Assembly (NCBI GenBank): GCA_900315345.1
Contig: OMYP01000007.1
Span: 186,001-250,000, forward strand
Source: an uncultured Selenomonadales bacterium
Lineage (GTDB): Bacteria; Bacillota; Negativicutes; Acidaminococcales; Acidaminococcaceae
Reading direction: 5' to 3'
DNA: 64,000 nt
How positions within the stretch are numbered: the stretch's first letter is position 1; every line of letters begins with the position of its first letter. This document shows positions 33,550 through 41,797 of the stretch, in pieces. The notes beneath the pieces were generated by a model that did no database searches, had not been told where the DNA came from, and was given only the letters and a program-made list of their open reading frames with translations. A program made the translations under genes and the position numbers.

Positions 33550-34389
33550 TCAGTCTTCACTATCTTCATCCGGCATGACCCACAGGGTGCGGCTTGCATT
33601 TAACAAAATGTTCTGGGCAGTACTTCCCATCAGCAGGCCCTTAATCGGACCGGCTCCCGTTCTGCCGGAAATGATCAGGCTGCAGTTTTCCTCTTCCGCC
33701 AGTTTGCAGATTTCTTTTGAGGCGGCGCCTCCGTCCGCAATAACATACCGGGAATTGATTCCGAAATTCTGCATTTCATTGCAAAGTTCAACCAGCATAT
33801 CTTCGGCCATCTCTTTGCTTTCCGTCAGTTCCTCATCACCCCGGACGCCTTCAATGACATGGACGAACAGCACCTCGCCCACGTGTTCCCGCAGGTTCCG
33901 GATATAGTTCAACGCAATGAGTGATTTTCTGGAAAAATCGGTTGGAAGCAAAATGCGGTTCAGATAGTCATCGCACTTATAATCCCCTTTTACAATAAGG
34001 GTAGGGATTTCAATAGCCCGCACTGCGTTAAAGGTACTGCTGCCCCGGAAGGTGCTGGCCCAGACCCCTTTTCCGTGGGAAGCCATGATCATCAGGTTTA
34101 CATTGTACTGATCCGCCGCTTTCCGGATACCGTTCAGAATGTCTTCATCCGTTTCCCACAAAACTTTTACGTTATCGTATCCCGCGTTCCGGATATCCTG
34201 GGCCAGTCCTTTTAAGCGGCTGTATGTTTTTTTATAATAAGAACTGGTTTCCGCAGCGTCTTCGGCTTTTCTGACCACGTGAAGCAGATATACTTCCGTT
34301 TCCGGGTCAAGGCACACGCTGTACAGCACATCTAACATACGGGAGGTAAGTTCCGACAAATCCAAAGCCAGCATTACTCGGGAAAACAT
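33550..34389 (-). CDS. Tandem universal stress protein (two Usp domains)
   Basis: The protein has 279 residues made of two Usp folds. The N-terminal half has MLALDLSELTSRML and a degenerate SHGKGVWASTFRGSSTF. The C-terminal half has RILLPTDFSRKSL and the full ATP-type motif SGRTGAGPIKGLLMGSTAQ. Such tandem proteins act as monomeric pseudo-dimers. AGGAG precedes the ATG. It is followed by the tRNA-Ser promoter region. Confidence 0.9.
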   Translation of the reverse strand: MFSRVMLALDLSELTSRMLDVLYSVCLDPETEVYLLHVVRKAEDAAETSSYYKKTYSRLKGLAQDIRNAGYDNVKVLWETDEDILNGIRKAADQYNVNLMIMASHGKGVWASTFRGSSTFNAVRAIEIPTLIVKGDYKCDDYLNRILLPTDFSRKSLIALNYIRNLREHVGEVLFVHVIEGVRGDEELTESKEMAEDMLVELCNEMQNFGINSRYVIADGGAASKEICKLAEEENCSLIISGRTGAGPIKGLLMGSTAQNILLNASRTLWVMPDEDSED

Positions 34390-34487
34390 TCGCAGACACT
34401 CCTTTAGTCACTCTCACTGATTCCCTGTTTCTGCAGGGGCGCTGCTTCCTGCAACACCCCTGAAAAATTTATCATAATCTGTCTATA

Positions 34488-35891
34488 TCAGTACACGCTC
34501 ATTACTTTCCCCGGGTTCAGGATATCCAGAGGATCCAGGGCTTTCTTAATGGATTTCATCATAGCCAGTTCCACCGGGTCCGTGTATTTTTCCAAAGCGT
34601 ACACTTTCTTGGCGCCGATGCCGTGTTCGCCGGAAATGCGCCCGCCCAGACTGTAGACATAGGCATACGCCACTTCATGGAAAGCGTGTTGCTGTTCTTC
34701 CCAGGCCTCGTCGCTCATATCGCCCTTCATATGCTGGAAGTGCAGGTTTCCATCGCCGGCATGGGCCAGACAGAACATAGTGAAGTCATATTTCTTCGCT
34801 TCTTCCGTCAGGGTTTTGATGCAGTTGGCAATCTGGTCAACCGGAACCACCAGATCGTCGGACTGGGCAATCTTGCTCAGGGAACGGGTGGATTCCAGGC
34901 AGTTGCGGCGTACGGTCCATACCCGGTCATCCGCTTCCAGTACGTCAATAGCGCCGGATTCTTCGCAGATCTCCGCCAGCTTTTCCATTTTTTCATCTAC
35001 TTCTTCTTCGTTAAAGGTTTCCATGCTGACAATGAGGTAGCAGACTCCTTCATCATAATGGGGCAGCTTGATCTCGCTGTATTCGCAGGAGCTCTTCAGG
35101 AAGTTGTTGTCCATAAATTCTACGCTGGTAGGTTCCAGGCCGGCCTTTAACAGGTTAGGTACCAGGGTCACCGCTTTATCCAGATCGTCAAATACTGCAG
35201 CCACGTCCACCTTGTACGGAGGCAGCGGCAGTAATTTCAGGGTAGCCTTGCAGATGATGCCCAGGGTGCCTTCGGAACCCATTACCAGTTGCTCCAGGCA
35301 GTAGCCGGTGCTGCATTTTTTCAGGCGGGAACCCAGGGTCGTAATCTCTCCGGTAGGAGTAACCACTTCCACGGAATATACCTGGTGCCGCGTGGTACCG
35401 TAACGCACCGCTTTGTTGCCTCCTGCGTTGGTGGCGATGTTGCCTCCGATCAGGCAGCTTTCCGCACTGCAGGGGTCACCCGCATACAGCAGTCCTTTGG
35501 CTTTCGCAGCCTGTTGGATATCAATGGTGCGGGCGCCTGCTTCCGCTACGGCATACATGGCGTCCTCATTGATTTCGATAATCCTGTTCATTTTTTCCAT
35601 GTTCAGCACGATGCCGCCCAGTACGGGAATCGCGCCGTCGGAAACGCTGGTACCGGCGCTGCGGGGGGTTACCGGCACCACGAATTTGTTGGCCAGCTTC
35701 ATGACCGCCGCCACTTCTTCCGTGCTGTTTACCCACACAACCACTTCCGGCAGGTGCATCAGGCGGGGGTCAGTCTCTTCGTCAGTTTTAAAGCGGTCCA
35801 GGGTTTCCGCATCGGTCTTAACGTTGGCTTCGCCTACAACTTTTTTCAGTTCTTCCAGCAATTCAGGGGTTACGGGATTGTACTTACTCAT
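34488..35891 (-). CDS. FAD-binding 2-hydroxyacid oxidase/dehydrogenase (GlcD-like), downstream paralogue
   Basis: The start at 35891 (MSKYNPVTPELLEEL) has AAGGAG upstream; it gives 467 residues. The FAD_binding_4 domain has PVTPRSAGTSVSDGAIP and GDPCSAESCLIGGNIATNAGG. The C-terminal FAD-oxidase domain ends ISGEHGIGAKKVYALEKYTDP...DPLDILNPGKVM. Relatives oxidise glycolate, D-lactate or 2-hydroxyglutarate. It is clearly a duplicate of the next gene, with most core motifs shared. No Fe-S subunit or EtfAB lies beside it, so the electron acceptor is unknown. Confidence 0.9.
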   Translation of the reverse strand: MSKYNPVTPELLEELKKVVGEANVKTDAETLDRFKTDEETDPRLMHLPEVVVWVNSTEEVAAVMKLANKFVVPVTPRSAGTSVSDGAIPVLGGIVLNMEKMNRIIEINEDAMYAVAEAGARTIDIQQAAKAKGLLYAGDPCSAESCLIGGNIATNAGGNKAVRYGTTRHQVYSVEVVTPTGEITTLGSRLKKCSTGYCLEQLVMGSEGTLGIICKATLKLLPLPPYKVDVAAVFDDLDKAVTLVPNLLKAGLEPTSVEFMDNNFLKSSCEYSEIKLPHYDEGVCYLIVSMETFNEEEVDEKMEKLAEICEESGAIDVLEADDRVWTVRRNCLESTRSLSKIAQSDDLVVPVDQIANCIKTLTEEAKKYDFTMFCLAHAGDGNLHFQHMKGDMSDEAWEEQQHAFHEVAYAYVYSLGGRISGEHGIGAKKVYALEKYTDPVELAMMKSIKKALDPLDILNPGKVMSVY

Positions 35892-35904
35892 AATATTAGC
35901 TCCT

Positions 35905-37296
35905 TTATACATTGAAAATCTTTCCGGGATTCAGAATATTTTTCGGATCTACAGCCCGTTTGATCATGCGCATGTACTCCAGTTCTGCAGGTTCCGTATA
36001 TTCTTCCATGTAATGCAGCTTTTTGGCTCCGATGCCATGCTCACCGGAAAGGCGCCCGCCCAGGCCGTAAACATATTCATATGCTTCCTTATGGAATTTT
36101 TCAACATTAACGTTCCATTCTTCTTCCGTCAGGTCCTTGCGGCACATGCATACATGGAGGTTACCGTCTCCTGCGTGGCCCAGCACCATGACCTCAAAGG
36201 GATAATGTTCTCCCATGGCTTTCACGTGTTCGATGGTTTCAGCCACTTTATTGACAGGAACCACAAAGTCATCGGTAATGGTTACATCAGCCAGAATACG
36301 CAGGGATTCCTGGCAGTTACGGCGCAGGCTCCACAGGCGGTCGTCTGCTTCCAGCACTTCCAGGGCACCGGCTTCCTCGCACAGCTCGCTCAGTTTTTCC
36401 AGACCGGTGTCAAGCTGGTCTTCATCAAAAGTTTCTACTGTAACGAATACAAAATTGGCAATATCCCGGTGGGGCACATTGATTTCGCAGAAGGTAGTGG
36501 TACTGCGGACAAAACTGTTGTCCATAAATTCGATACTGGTAGGATTAAGCCCGGCTTTGATGATCGTTGGAACCAGACGGGCCGCTTTTTCCACCGTGTC
36601 GAACATGGCCAGCACGTCAAACCGGTAGGGCGGCAGGGGCTGCAGCTTCAGGGTAACCTGAGTAATGATGCCTAACGTCCCTTCGGAGCCCATGATCAGC
36701 TGCTCCAGCGCATAACCGGTCGTCTTCTTTTTCAGGCATGCGCCTACGTGCATGATTTCACCCTGGGGCGTAACTACTGTCATTCCGTAGACCTGGTCCC
36801 TGGTCACGCCGTAACGGATGGCCTTGATGCCTCCCGCATTGGTAGCCAAGTTCCCGCCGATCTGGCAGGTCTCTGCACTGCTGGGATCCCCCGCATAAAC
36901 CAGGTTGTGTTCCTTGGCAGCCGCCTGGCATTCTTTTACAAGAGCGCCGGCTTCCGCAACCAGATACAAACCTTCCGTATTGACTTCCAGAATGCGGTTC
37001 ATCCGGCCCATCAGCAGGATAATACCGCCGCACACCGCAATGGCGCCATCCGCCAGACTGGTTCCGGCGCTGCGCACGGTAATCGGAATATTCGCTTCAT
37101 TGGCAAGCTTCACAATGGCCGCCACTTCTTCCGTAGAACCGGGCGCCACTACAGCTTCCGGCGTATGGAATTTGGACGGATCCGTTTCTTCATCGGTTTT
37201 GTACTGGTCAAGAGTTTCGGGGTCTGTATACACATTTTCTTTCCCCACAATGGCCTGAAGACCCGCCAAAAACTTTTTGTCAACTTTGTTATACAT
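35905..37296 (-). CDS. FAD-binding 2-hydroxyacid oxidase/dehydrogenase (GlcD-like), upstream paralogue
   Basis: The protein has 463 residues with the same domain order as its neighbour. FAD motifs are PITVRSAGTSLADGAI and GDPSSAETCQIGGNLATNAGG; the C-terminus has LSGEHGIGAKKLHYMEEYTEP...DPKNILNPGKI. Only 13 bp separate its stop from the next ATG, so the two are co-transcribed and might form a heteromer or act on different acids. A family-2 palindromic repeat lies upstream at 37332-37385. Confidence 0.9.
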   Translation of the reverse strand: MYNKVDKKFLAGLQAIVGKENVYTDPETLDQYKTDEETDPSKFHTPEAVVAPGSTEEVAAIVKLANEANIPITVRSAGTSLADGAIAVCGGIILLMGRMNRILEVNTEGLYLVAEAGALVKECQAAAKEHNLVYAGDPSSAETCQIGGNLATNAGGIKAIRYGVTRDQVYGMTVVTPQGEIMHVGACLKKKTTGYALEQLIMGSEGTLGIITQVTLKLQPLPPYRFDVLAMFDTVEKAARLVPTIIKAGLNPTSIEFMDNSFVRSTTTFCEINVPHRDIANFVFVTVETFDEDQLDTGLEKLSELCEEAGALEVLEADDRLWSLRRNCQESLRILADVTITDDFVVPVNKVAETIEHVKAMGEHYPFEVMVLGHAGDGNLHVCMCRKDLTEEEWNVNVEKFHKEAYEYVYGLGGRLSGEHGIGAKKLHYMEEYTEPAELEYMRMIKRAVDPKNILNPGKIFNV

Positions 37297-37331
37297 ACAT
37301 TTTCCCCCCTACAATATTCCATTCAATTCTG

Positions 37332-37385
37332 TAAAGGAACAGTTGATTGCACGGGCATTTTTTGCTCGAATCACCGGTTCCTTAA
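37332..37385. repeat. Short palindromic repeat (family 2)
   Basis: TAAAGGAACAGTTGATT pairs imperfectly with AATCACCGGTTCCTTA around a loop containing GGGCATTTTTTGCTC. It lies between the RocB-like and FAD oxidase genes. Confidence 0.65.
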
Positions 37386-37415
37386 ATTACATATTTAAAT
37401 TATTATATCACTTTT

Positions 37416-39221
37416 TTATTTTGATAACCATACGCACCGCAGCAGTTTTCGCAAAACCTCAGGATATTCTTCCGTCAGGCTGGAATGGTTTACCCGCTCC
37501 CCAATCTGGTGCAGGTCTTTCCCCCAGGGGCCCAGCAAAAAGAAGGGAATCTGCAGCCGCACAAGAGCTTCCAAGTCAAACCTGTAATCCTTTCCCCACA
37601 GTGGGGTGTTAGCCTGGTACGCCGGGCTTTGGGCTTCCTCTGTCAGGCCGCAGTAACTGCAGTCGGATACGCCCTGAAAATACGGTTCTGTTTTTATCTT
37701 CTGCAATGCAGCCAATGCTTTTTTATAAATCGCAAACCGGTCTGCGTTTTTCATTTCTTCACTGCGTACCGCAGGATAATAGGGCGGCGCAAACCCGAAT
37801 ACCACCAGAGGCTGATCGGCATGAAGGAAATCCAAGGTCCGTTCCATCAGCCACAGGGTAACTTCCGGAAACGTTTTATGCTGTTCTCTCAGCCTCTTCT
37901 TTTGCATTTCCTCTGTTTCCTTCCAAAATTCGGGGAAACCTTTCCGCTGTTTTGCCTGCTGCCATAAAGTCACCCAGGTCATAACTGCAACAGGTTGGGA
38001 TGTTTCCGCCACAGCGGTTTTGATTTTGCCGAGGAAATACGCCATCACCTGGGCCGGCGTTTTACGGAAGGTCAGCACGTTGCAATAGCCGGCGGCCCGG
38101 CGGGGCAGGGAAAAATCATATCCTTCCTTTAAATCACGGGCGTACATCCAGACCGGGGGCACAGAACGTTCCCCTTCACAGGTTTCCGTAAAACTTTCGT
38201 CCCCTTCCGTCTCCGCCACGATGCGGGACAAAATTCCAAGAGGGTTCACCCCGTCCCGATAGCTGCCGATCTGCACCACTTTCCCCTGTACCAGCACCAC
38301 GGGCAGTAATTTCCCGATACTGCCGGAATGGACCACCTGAGTCCTGCCGTCCGGCAGTCTGTTGTTTGGCTCTGCACAGACGGCCAGCCTGTAGTCCAGA
38401 CCATGCTGTTCCTTCAGTTGTTCCAACAGAGGCAGCGTGCCGCGCATGCCGACGGAAAAGGATTCTTCGTCCGGCACGGAAATAAATAAAAGGGCGCCAT
38501 GCTGCTTGGTATTGTTACTCTCTTCAGTTCCTGCTAAGTCTTCCCTCAGTGATTTTTCTTCTTCCGTTACAAAAGTTCCTGTTAAATTCGCCGCAACTGA
38601 TCGTTGCTGTTTTTCCTTCGCTTCTTCCTCATCCTTCAGCGCCGCTTCCGCCTGTTCAGAAAGCACTGCCATCTGCACCGCCGTGCCTCCCAGCATATCG
38701 CAGCTTCCCCGTCCGAAGATCCACTCTCCGGTAATTAAATCGGTATAGGCTTCCGGTGAAAGGTTTTCTTCGCTTAAGTGCTTCGTGATCGCATCGGGAT
38801 CGAAGGCCCAGGGCGCAGCTTCCCCATATACATCGGCCGAAACCACGTCATGATGTCCCATGAAAACAACAGTGGGAACCGTAGCGTTTGTTTCCGGGGT
38901 TCCTCCGCCGCCGTTTTTTACAGCAGTATCATTTCCCTCTGCAGTGTTTCTTCCGCATCCCCCGCCGCCGGGTTTCACCAGCGCCCATACGGTGCTGCGT
39001 CGCAGTGGATCTCCCGGAATGGGGAACCGCCCGCAGCGTTCCGGATATTTTTGAAAATAGGGCAGCTGCCGGAAAAAATCCAGCAGCCAGTTCTCTGTTA
39101 TGATTTCTTTTTCCGTATTGGTCACGCCCCCACAGACCATCAGCCCCCGGAGGATTTCCATAATTTTATTTTTCATAATTTGGTTCATAACCCAATCAAA
39201 CATTTCACGTTGCAACTGCAC
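37416..39221 (-). CDS. RocB-like M20 family peptidase/deacylase
   Basis: The protein has 601 residues, larger than typical M20 enzymes. Metal-site motifs are FMGHHDVVSADVYGEAAPWAFDPDAI (His/Asp) and FGRGSCDMLGGTAVQMAVL (bridging Asp), then FISVPDEESFSVGMRG (Glu) and a late GVSDCSYCGL. The bulky insertions match RocB of arginine-utilisation clusters, a family without a settled reaction. A charged stretch (about residues 190-255, rich in Glu/Lys) is probably a disordered loop. The start is uncertain: GTG at 39221 and two later ATGs all lack a strong ribosome site. Confidence 0.78.
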   Translation of the reverse strand: MQLQREMFDWVMNQIMKNKIMEILRGLMVCGGVTNTEKEIITENWLLDFFRQLPYFQKYPERCGRFPIPGDPLRRSTVWALVKPGGGGCGRNTAEGNDTAVKNGGGGTPETNATVPTVVFMGHHDVVSADVYGEAAPWAFDPDAITKHLSEENLSPEAYTDLITGEWIFGRGSCDMLGGTAVQMAVLSEQAEAALKDEEEAKEKQQRSVAANLTGTFVTEEEKSLREDLAGTEESNNTKQHGALLFISVPDEESFSVGMRGTLPLLEQLKEQHGLDYRLAVCAEPNNRLPDGRTQVVHSGSIGKLLPVVLVQGKVVQIGSYRDGVNPLGILSRIVAETEGDESFTETCEGERSVPPVWMYARDLKEGYDFSLPRRAAGYCNVLTFRKTPAQVMAYFLGKIKTAVAETSQPVAVMTWVTLWQQAKQRKGFPEFWKETEEMQKKRLREQHKTFPEVTLWLMERTLDFLHADQPLVVFGFAPPYYPAVRSEEMKNADRFAIYKKALAALQKIKTEPYFQGVSDCSYCGLTEEAQSPAYQANTPLWGKDYRFDLEALVRLQIPFFLLGPWGKDLHQIGERVNHSSLTEEYPEVLRKLLRCVWLSK

Positions 39222-39265
39222 ATATTTTTCAGCAGCAAAACAGCGTTAGAGGCTGTTTCGATTTT

Positions 39266-40042
39266 CTAATCTCTCAGTTTCACAATAGGCTGCTTTTCCC
39301 AAGGCAGATACTGAAGGCTCAGGCAGAATTCCCAGGCTTTGTACTGCTCTTCAGGATCTTCTGTTGCTTTCGCTTTATTTACATCCCGTACACCCGCTGC
39401 AGAAAGGGGGAAATAATCATAAGCCTCTGCCAAGAGTTTACATGCTTCCGCCGTTTTTCCCTCTTTATGCTTATGCTCCGCAAGGAACCGCAGGCTGTAA
39501 AAAATATACGGATTCACCGCATCGTACAAGGGATCGGGGATGATAGGCTTCGGCGTATGGGATTCCTTTTTTTCTTTTTTCACCATTTCTTCCGCGTCCG
39601 CAACCGCCTGCTCCAGCTTGCCGCTTTCCGCCAGCACATTCAGCCTCCGGTACCAGATATCCCCCCTGGCTTCCGTATGGAACCGGTAGGGAAATTCACG
39701 GCAGATGGCAAAAGCCCTGTCCAGATACTGCACCGTGGCGTCGCAGTTTTTCGTCAGCTTCCAGATGATCTCCGCAATATCCCTCAGGCTCAGCACAAAA
39801 TGTTCCGCCTCGCACATGCCCTGATCCGGATGATCGTCCATATCCGGTGTAACATCGTTTATAAAGGTGCTTAACACGCGCATAGCGCCTTCCGTATCCT
39901 TAATAAAATACAGCACCCGCCCCACAATCGCCCGGCAGACCCAGTTGTTTTTATCGCTTACAAAACTGGGAGGTACCGGCCATTTGCCGGAGATGCACTG
40001 GGTTACATAGCCTTTCCATTCCTGATTGTCGATATCTTTCAT
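39266..40042 (-). CDS. Unknown all-helical (TPR-like) protein
   Basis: The protein has 258 residues with no signal or membrane segment. Paired amphipathic helices spaced like TPR units can be seen (LRDIAEIIWKLTKNCDATVQ, FAICREFPYRFHTEARGDIW, LNVLAESGKLEQAVADAEEM, AEHKHKEGKTAEACKLLAEA). It is rich in Trp and Tyr. AGGAGG sits perfectly before the ATG. I do not recognise it. It lies between the RocB-like and SPASM genes, separated from the latter by a terminator, so a shared role is only possible. Confidence 0.65.
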   Translation of the reverse strand: MKDIDNQEWKGYVTQCISGKWPVPPSFVSDKNNWVCRAIVGRVLYFIKDTEGAMRVLSTFINDVTPDMDDHPDQGMCEAEHFVLSLRDIAEIIWKLTKNCDATVQYLDRAFAICREFPYRFHTEARGDIWYRRLNVLAESGKLEQAVADAEEMVKKEKKESHTPKPIIPDPLYDAVNPYIFYSLRFLAEHKHKEGKTAEACKLLAEAYDYFPLSAAGVRDVNKAKATEDPEEQYKAWEFCLSLQYLPWEKQPIVKLRD

Positions 40043-40144
40043 AGCTTACCTCCTGCTCGTATTTTACTTTCTCCTTAATTTCAAATTCCTGCAGCAATAA
40101 ATATATACAAGCTGATATATACAGGTTGATTCTGTTTGTCAGCG

Positions 40145-40177
40145 AAAAAAACTGCCGGCAAAATTTGTCAGCAGTTT
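40145..40177 (-). terminator. Terminator overlapping the 3' end of the SPASM gene
   Basis: Minus-strand AAAACTGC-TGAC / GCCG-GCAGTTTT with T7. The left arm is formed by the last codons (Asn-Cys-stop) of the radical SAM gene. The rest of the gap to 40042 is AT-rich. Confidence 0.75.
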
Positions 40178-41733
40178 TCTTTCTTACCTTCTTCCCACAG
40201 ACCTGCAGCCTTTATAACCTCAAAGATTTCCTTTTGATTCCGCGACTCCGTAAGCGTCTTGCGCTCTTCGTCCGTCAGGCGGGAGAGCGGTCCTGCCAGC
40301 GAAATGGAGAGCTCCTTTTCCTGGCTCTTCGCCCAGGCCTCGCCTGCGACACGGGATGCGATGAAAGCAAAGATCTCTTTGACTTCGCCGCAATATTCCC
40401 GGAAATAGCTTCCATGCTCCACGAAGGCCCGGGACGCGCAGCCGCCCCGGCAAATGAATACGTAGGGACAAGCCTGGCAGGCAGGCATCAGGTCCGAGGT
40501 GCGGACACGCCACTTTGCCTTGGACAGGTTTATCAGGAAACGGCCTGACTGCTCGTCGGTGAAGCCCACTTCGGCGCCTTCCGTAGCCACCTGGTCCCAA
40601 CAGGAATATAGCTTCCCGAAGGGGTCGATGACGAACATTCCCTGCTCCGAGCCGCAATATGCCGAAGAAGGACTCGGCATCGCTTCCTTTGCGAAAAGCC
40701 GTTTGAGCCCGTTCGCCGGTACGCTGTACTGGCTCTGAAGCTGAATTGCCTCCATGGCAGTAAAGCCGTTTTTCATCAGCTCGTCAATAATGTCCTGCTC
40801 TTTGATGTTGTTTTCGGGGTGGCTGTCATTGTTGGTAGCCTTGAAATAATAGGAAAATATCCCGCGCTTTGACTTGTTTCCTGCGGCAGCGCGTTCCTCT
40901 TCTTTGGCGATAAAGCCCCGCGCACGAAGGTCTTCCGTTAATGCCCCGATACCGGAAATGTTTTCGCGACCCACATTCACCCGCAGATTGATGCTTGCAC
41001 CGCGCTGAAGGGCCAGCTCCACATTTTTGAGGATGCGGTCATACGTGGGGACTCCATCTTTATGGATCCTTCGCCGGTCATTGGCCTCGCCCACGCCGTC
41101 CACCGTTACCTGAAGATGTTTGCAATTGTATTCATCAAGAAAATCAAGGTACGACTCAAGGTCGTATCCGTTGGTGATTGCGGACATGGAAATGCCGAGC
41201 TTTTTACAATGTCCGGCAATTTCCCGCACCACATCGATATTTTTGGCAAGAAAGGGCTCGCCACCGTAAAGCGTGCATTCCCCGATGCTGTACCCCCGGG
41301 CTTTATAGTTCTCAATGGCGGCAAATACCCCCTCGATCATCTCATGGCTCATGGTACTTTCCAGCCATTTCTGCCCGTTTTTGAGCCGGTGCTGTTCGTA
41401 GCAGTAGGGACAGCGGAAATTACAGTCGTAGGTAGGCATGATGACAATGCCAATGCCGGAACGGGCCGGAATCATCCGATGGACGCGGCCGATGAGTTTC
41501 ATATCGGCCAGTTCCTCCGCCTCACTCTTTCGCGTGAGATGCCCCCGAAGGAGCAGCCGCTCCCGCAGCGCAGGCAAAAGTCCTGCGAAATCTCCCGTTG
41601 CAAATTTTTCCGCCTCTTCTTTTGTTACTACATCAAAAGAGGAATACAGACCGTTAACAAGCAGCATCCTGTCTTTGATTTCATCGCTTCCCTGTATGAG
41701 CGGCAAAATAATTTCATATGTACTTCTTCTCAT
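40168..41733 (-). CDS. Radical SAM/SPASM-domain enzyme, probable peptide or protein maturase
   Basis: The protein has 521 residues. The N-terminal 90 residues resemble the substrate-recognition region of peptide maturases. The radical SAM motif CNFRCPYC (Cys 104, 108, 111) and the SAM-binding LYGGEP follow. The C-terminal SPASM signature is complete: Cys 360, then GKLYSC (Cys 378), CQACPYVFICRGGC (Cys 419, 422, 428, 432) and Cys 448, enough for two auxiliary 4Fe-4S clusters. Relatives install thioether or carbon-carbon links or make formylglycine. No precursor peptide is visible nearby. It has its own promoter-like TTTGAC-N17-TATAAA in the 64-bp gap after the PP2C gene, and AAGGTGGGG before the ATG. 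It ends in a Cys. Confidence 0.85.
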   Translation of the reverse strand: MRRSTYEIILPLIQGSDEIKDRMLLVNGLYSSFDVVTKEEAEKFATGDFAGLLPALRERLLLRGHLTRKSEAEELADMKLIGRVHRMIPARSGIGIVIMPTYDCNFRCPYCYEQHRLKNGQKWLESTMSHEMIEGVFAAIENYKARGYSIGECTLYGGEPFLAKNIDVVREIAGHCKKLGISMSAITNGYDLESYLDFLDEYNCKHLQVTVDGVGEANDRRRIHKDGVPTYDRILKNVELALQRGASINLRVNVGRENISGIGALTEDLRARGFIAKEEERAAAGNKSKRGIFSYYFKATNNDSHPENNIKEQDIIDELMKNGFTAMEAIQLQSQYSVPANGLKRLFAKEAMPSPSSAYCGSEQGMFVIDPFGKLYSCWDQVATEGAEVGFTDEQSGRFLINLSKAKWRVRTSDLMPACQACPYVFICRGGCASRAFVEHGSYFREYCGEVKEIFAFIASRVAGEAWAKSQEKELSISLAGPLSRLTDEERKTLTESRNQKEIFEVIKAAGLWEEGKKENC

Positions 41734-41797
41734 AAGACCCCACCTTAACTATTATCTTTATATTTTTCTATTTATACTGGTCAAACCAATTATTTAC

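Noticed and set aside
35413-36675. 420-codon plus-strand frame
   Set aside because: Opposite the two FAD oxidase genes, with no ribosome site or recognisable domain.
37416-39221. Frameshift or gene fusion in the 601-residue M20 protein
   Set aside because: The frame is intact and the large insertions are normal for RocB-like proteins.
41734-41797. Precursor peptide gene between the PP2C and SPASM genes
   Set aside because: The 64-bp gap holds only a promoter and ribosome site, too short for a typical precursor.
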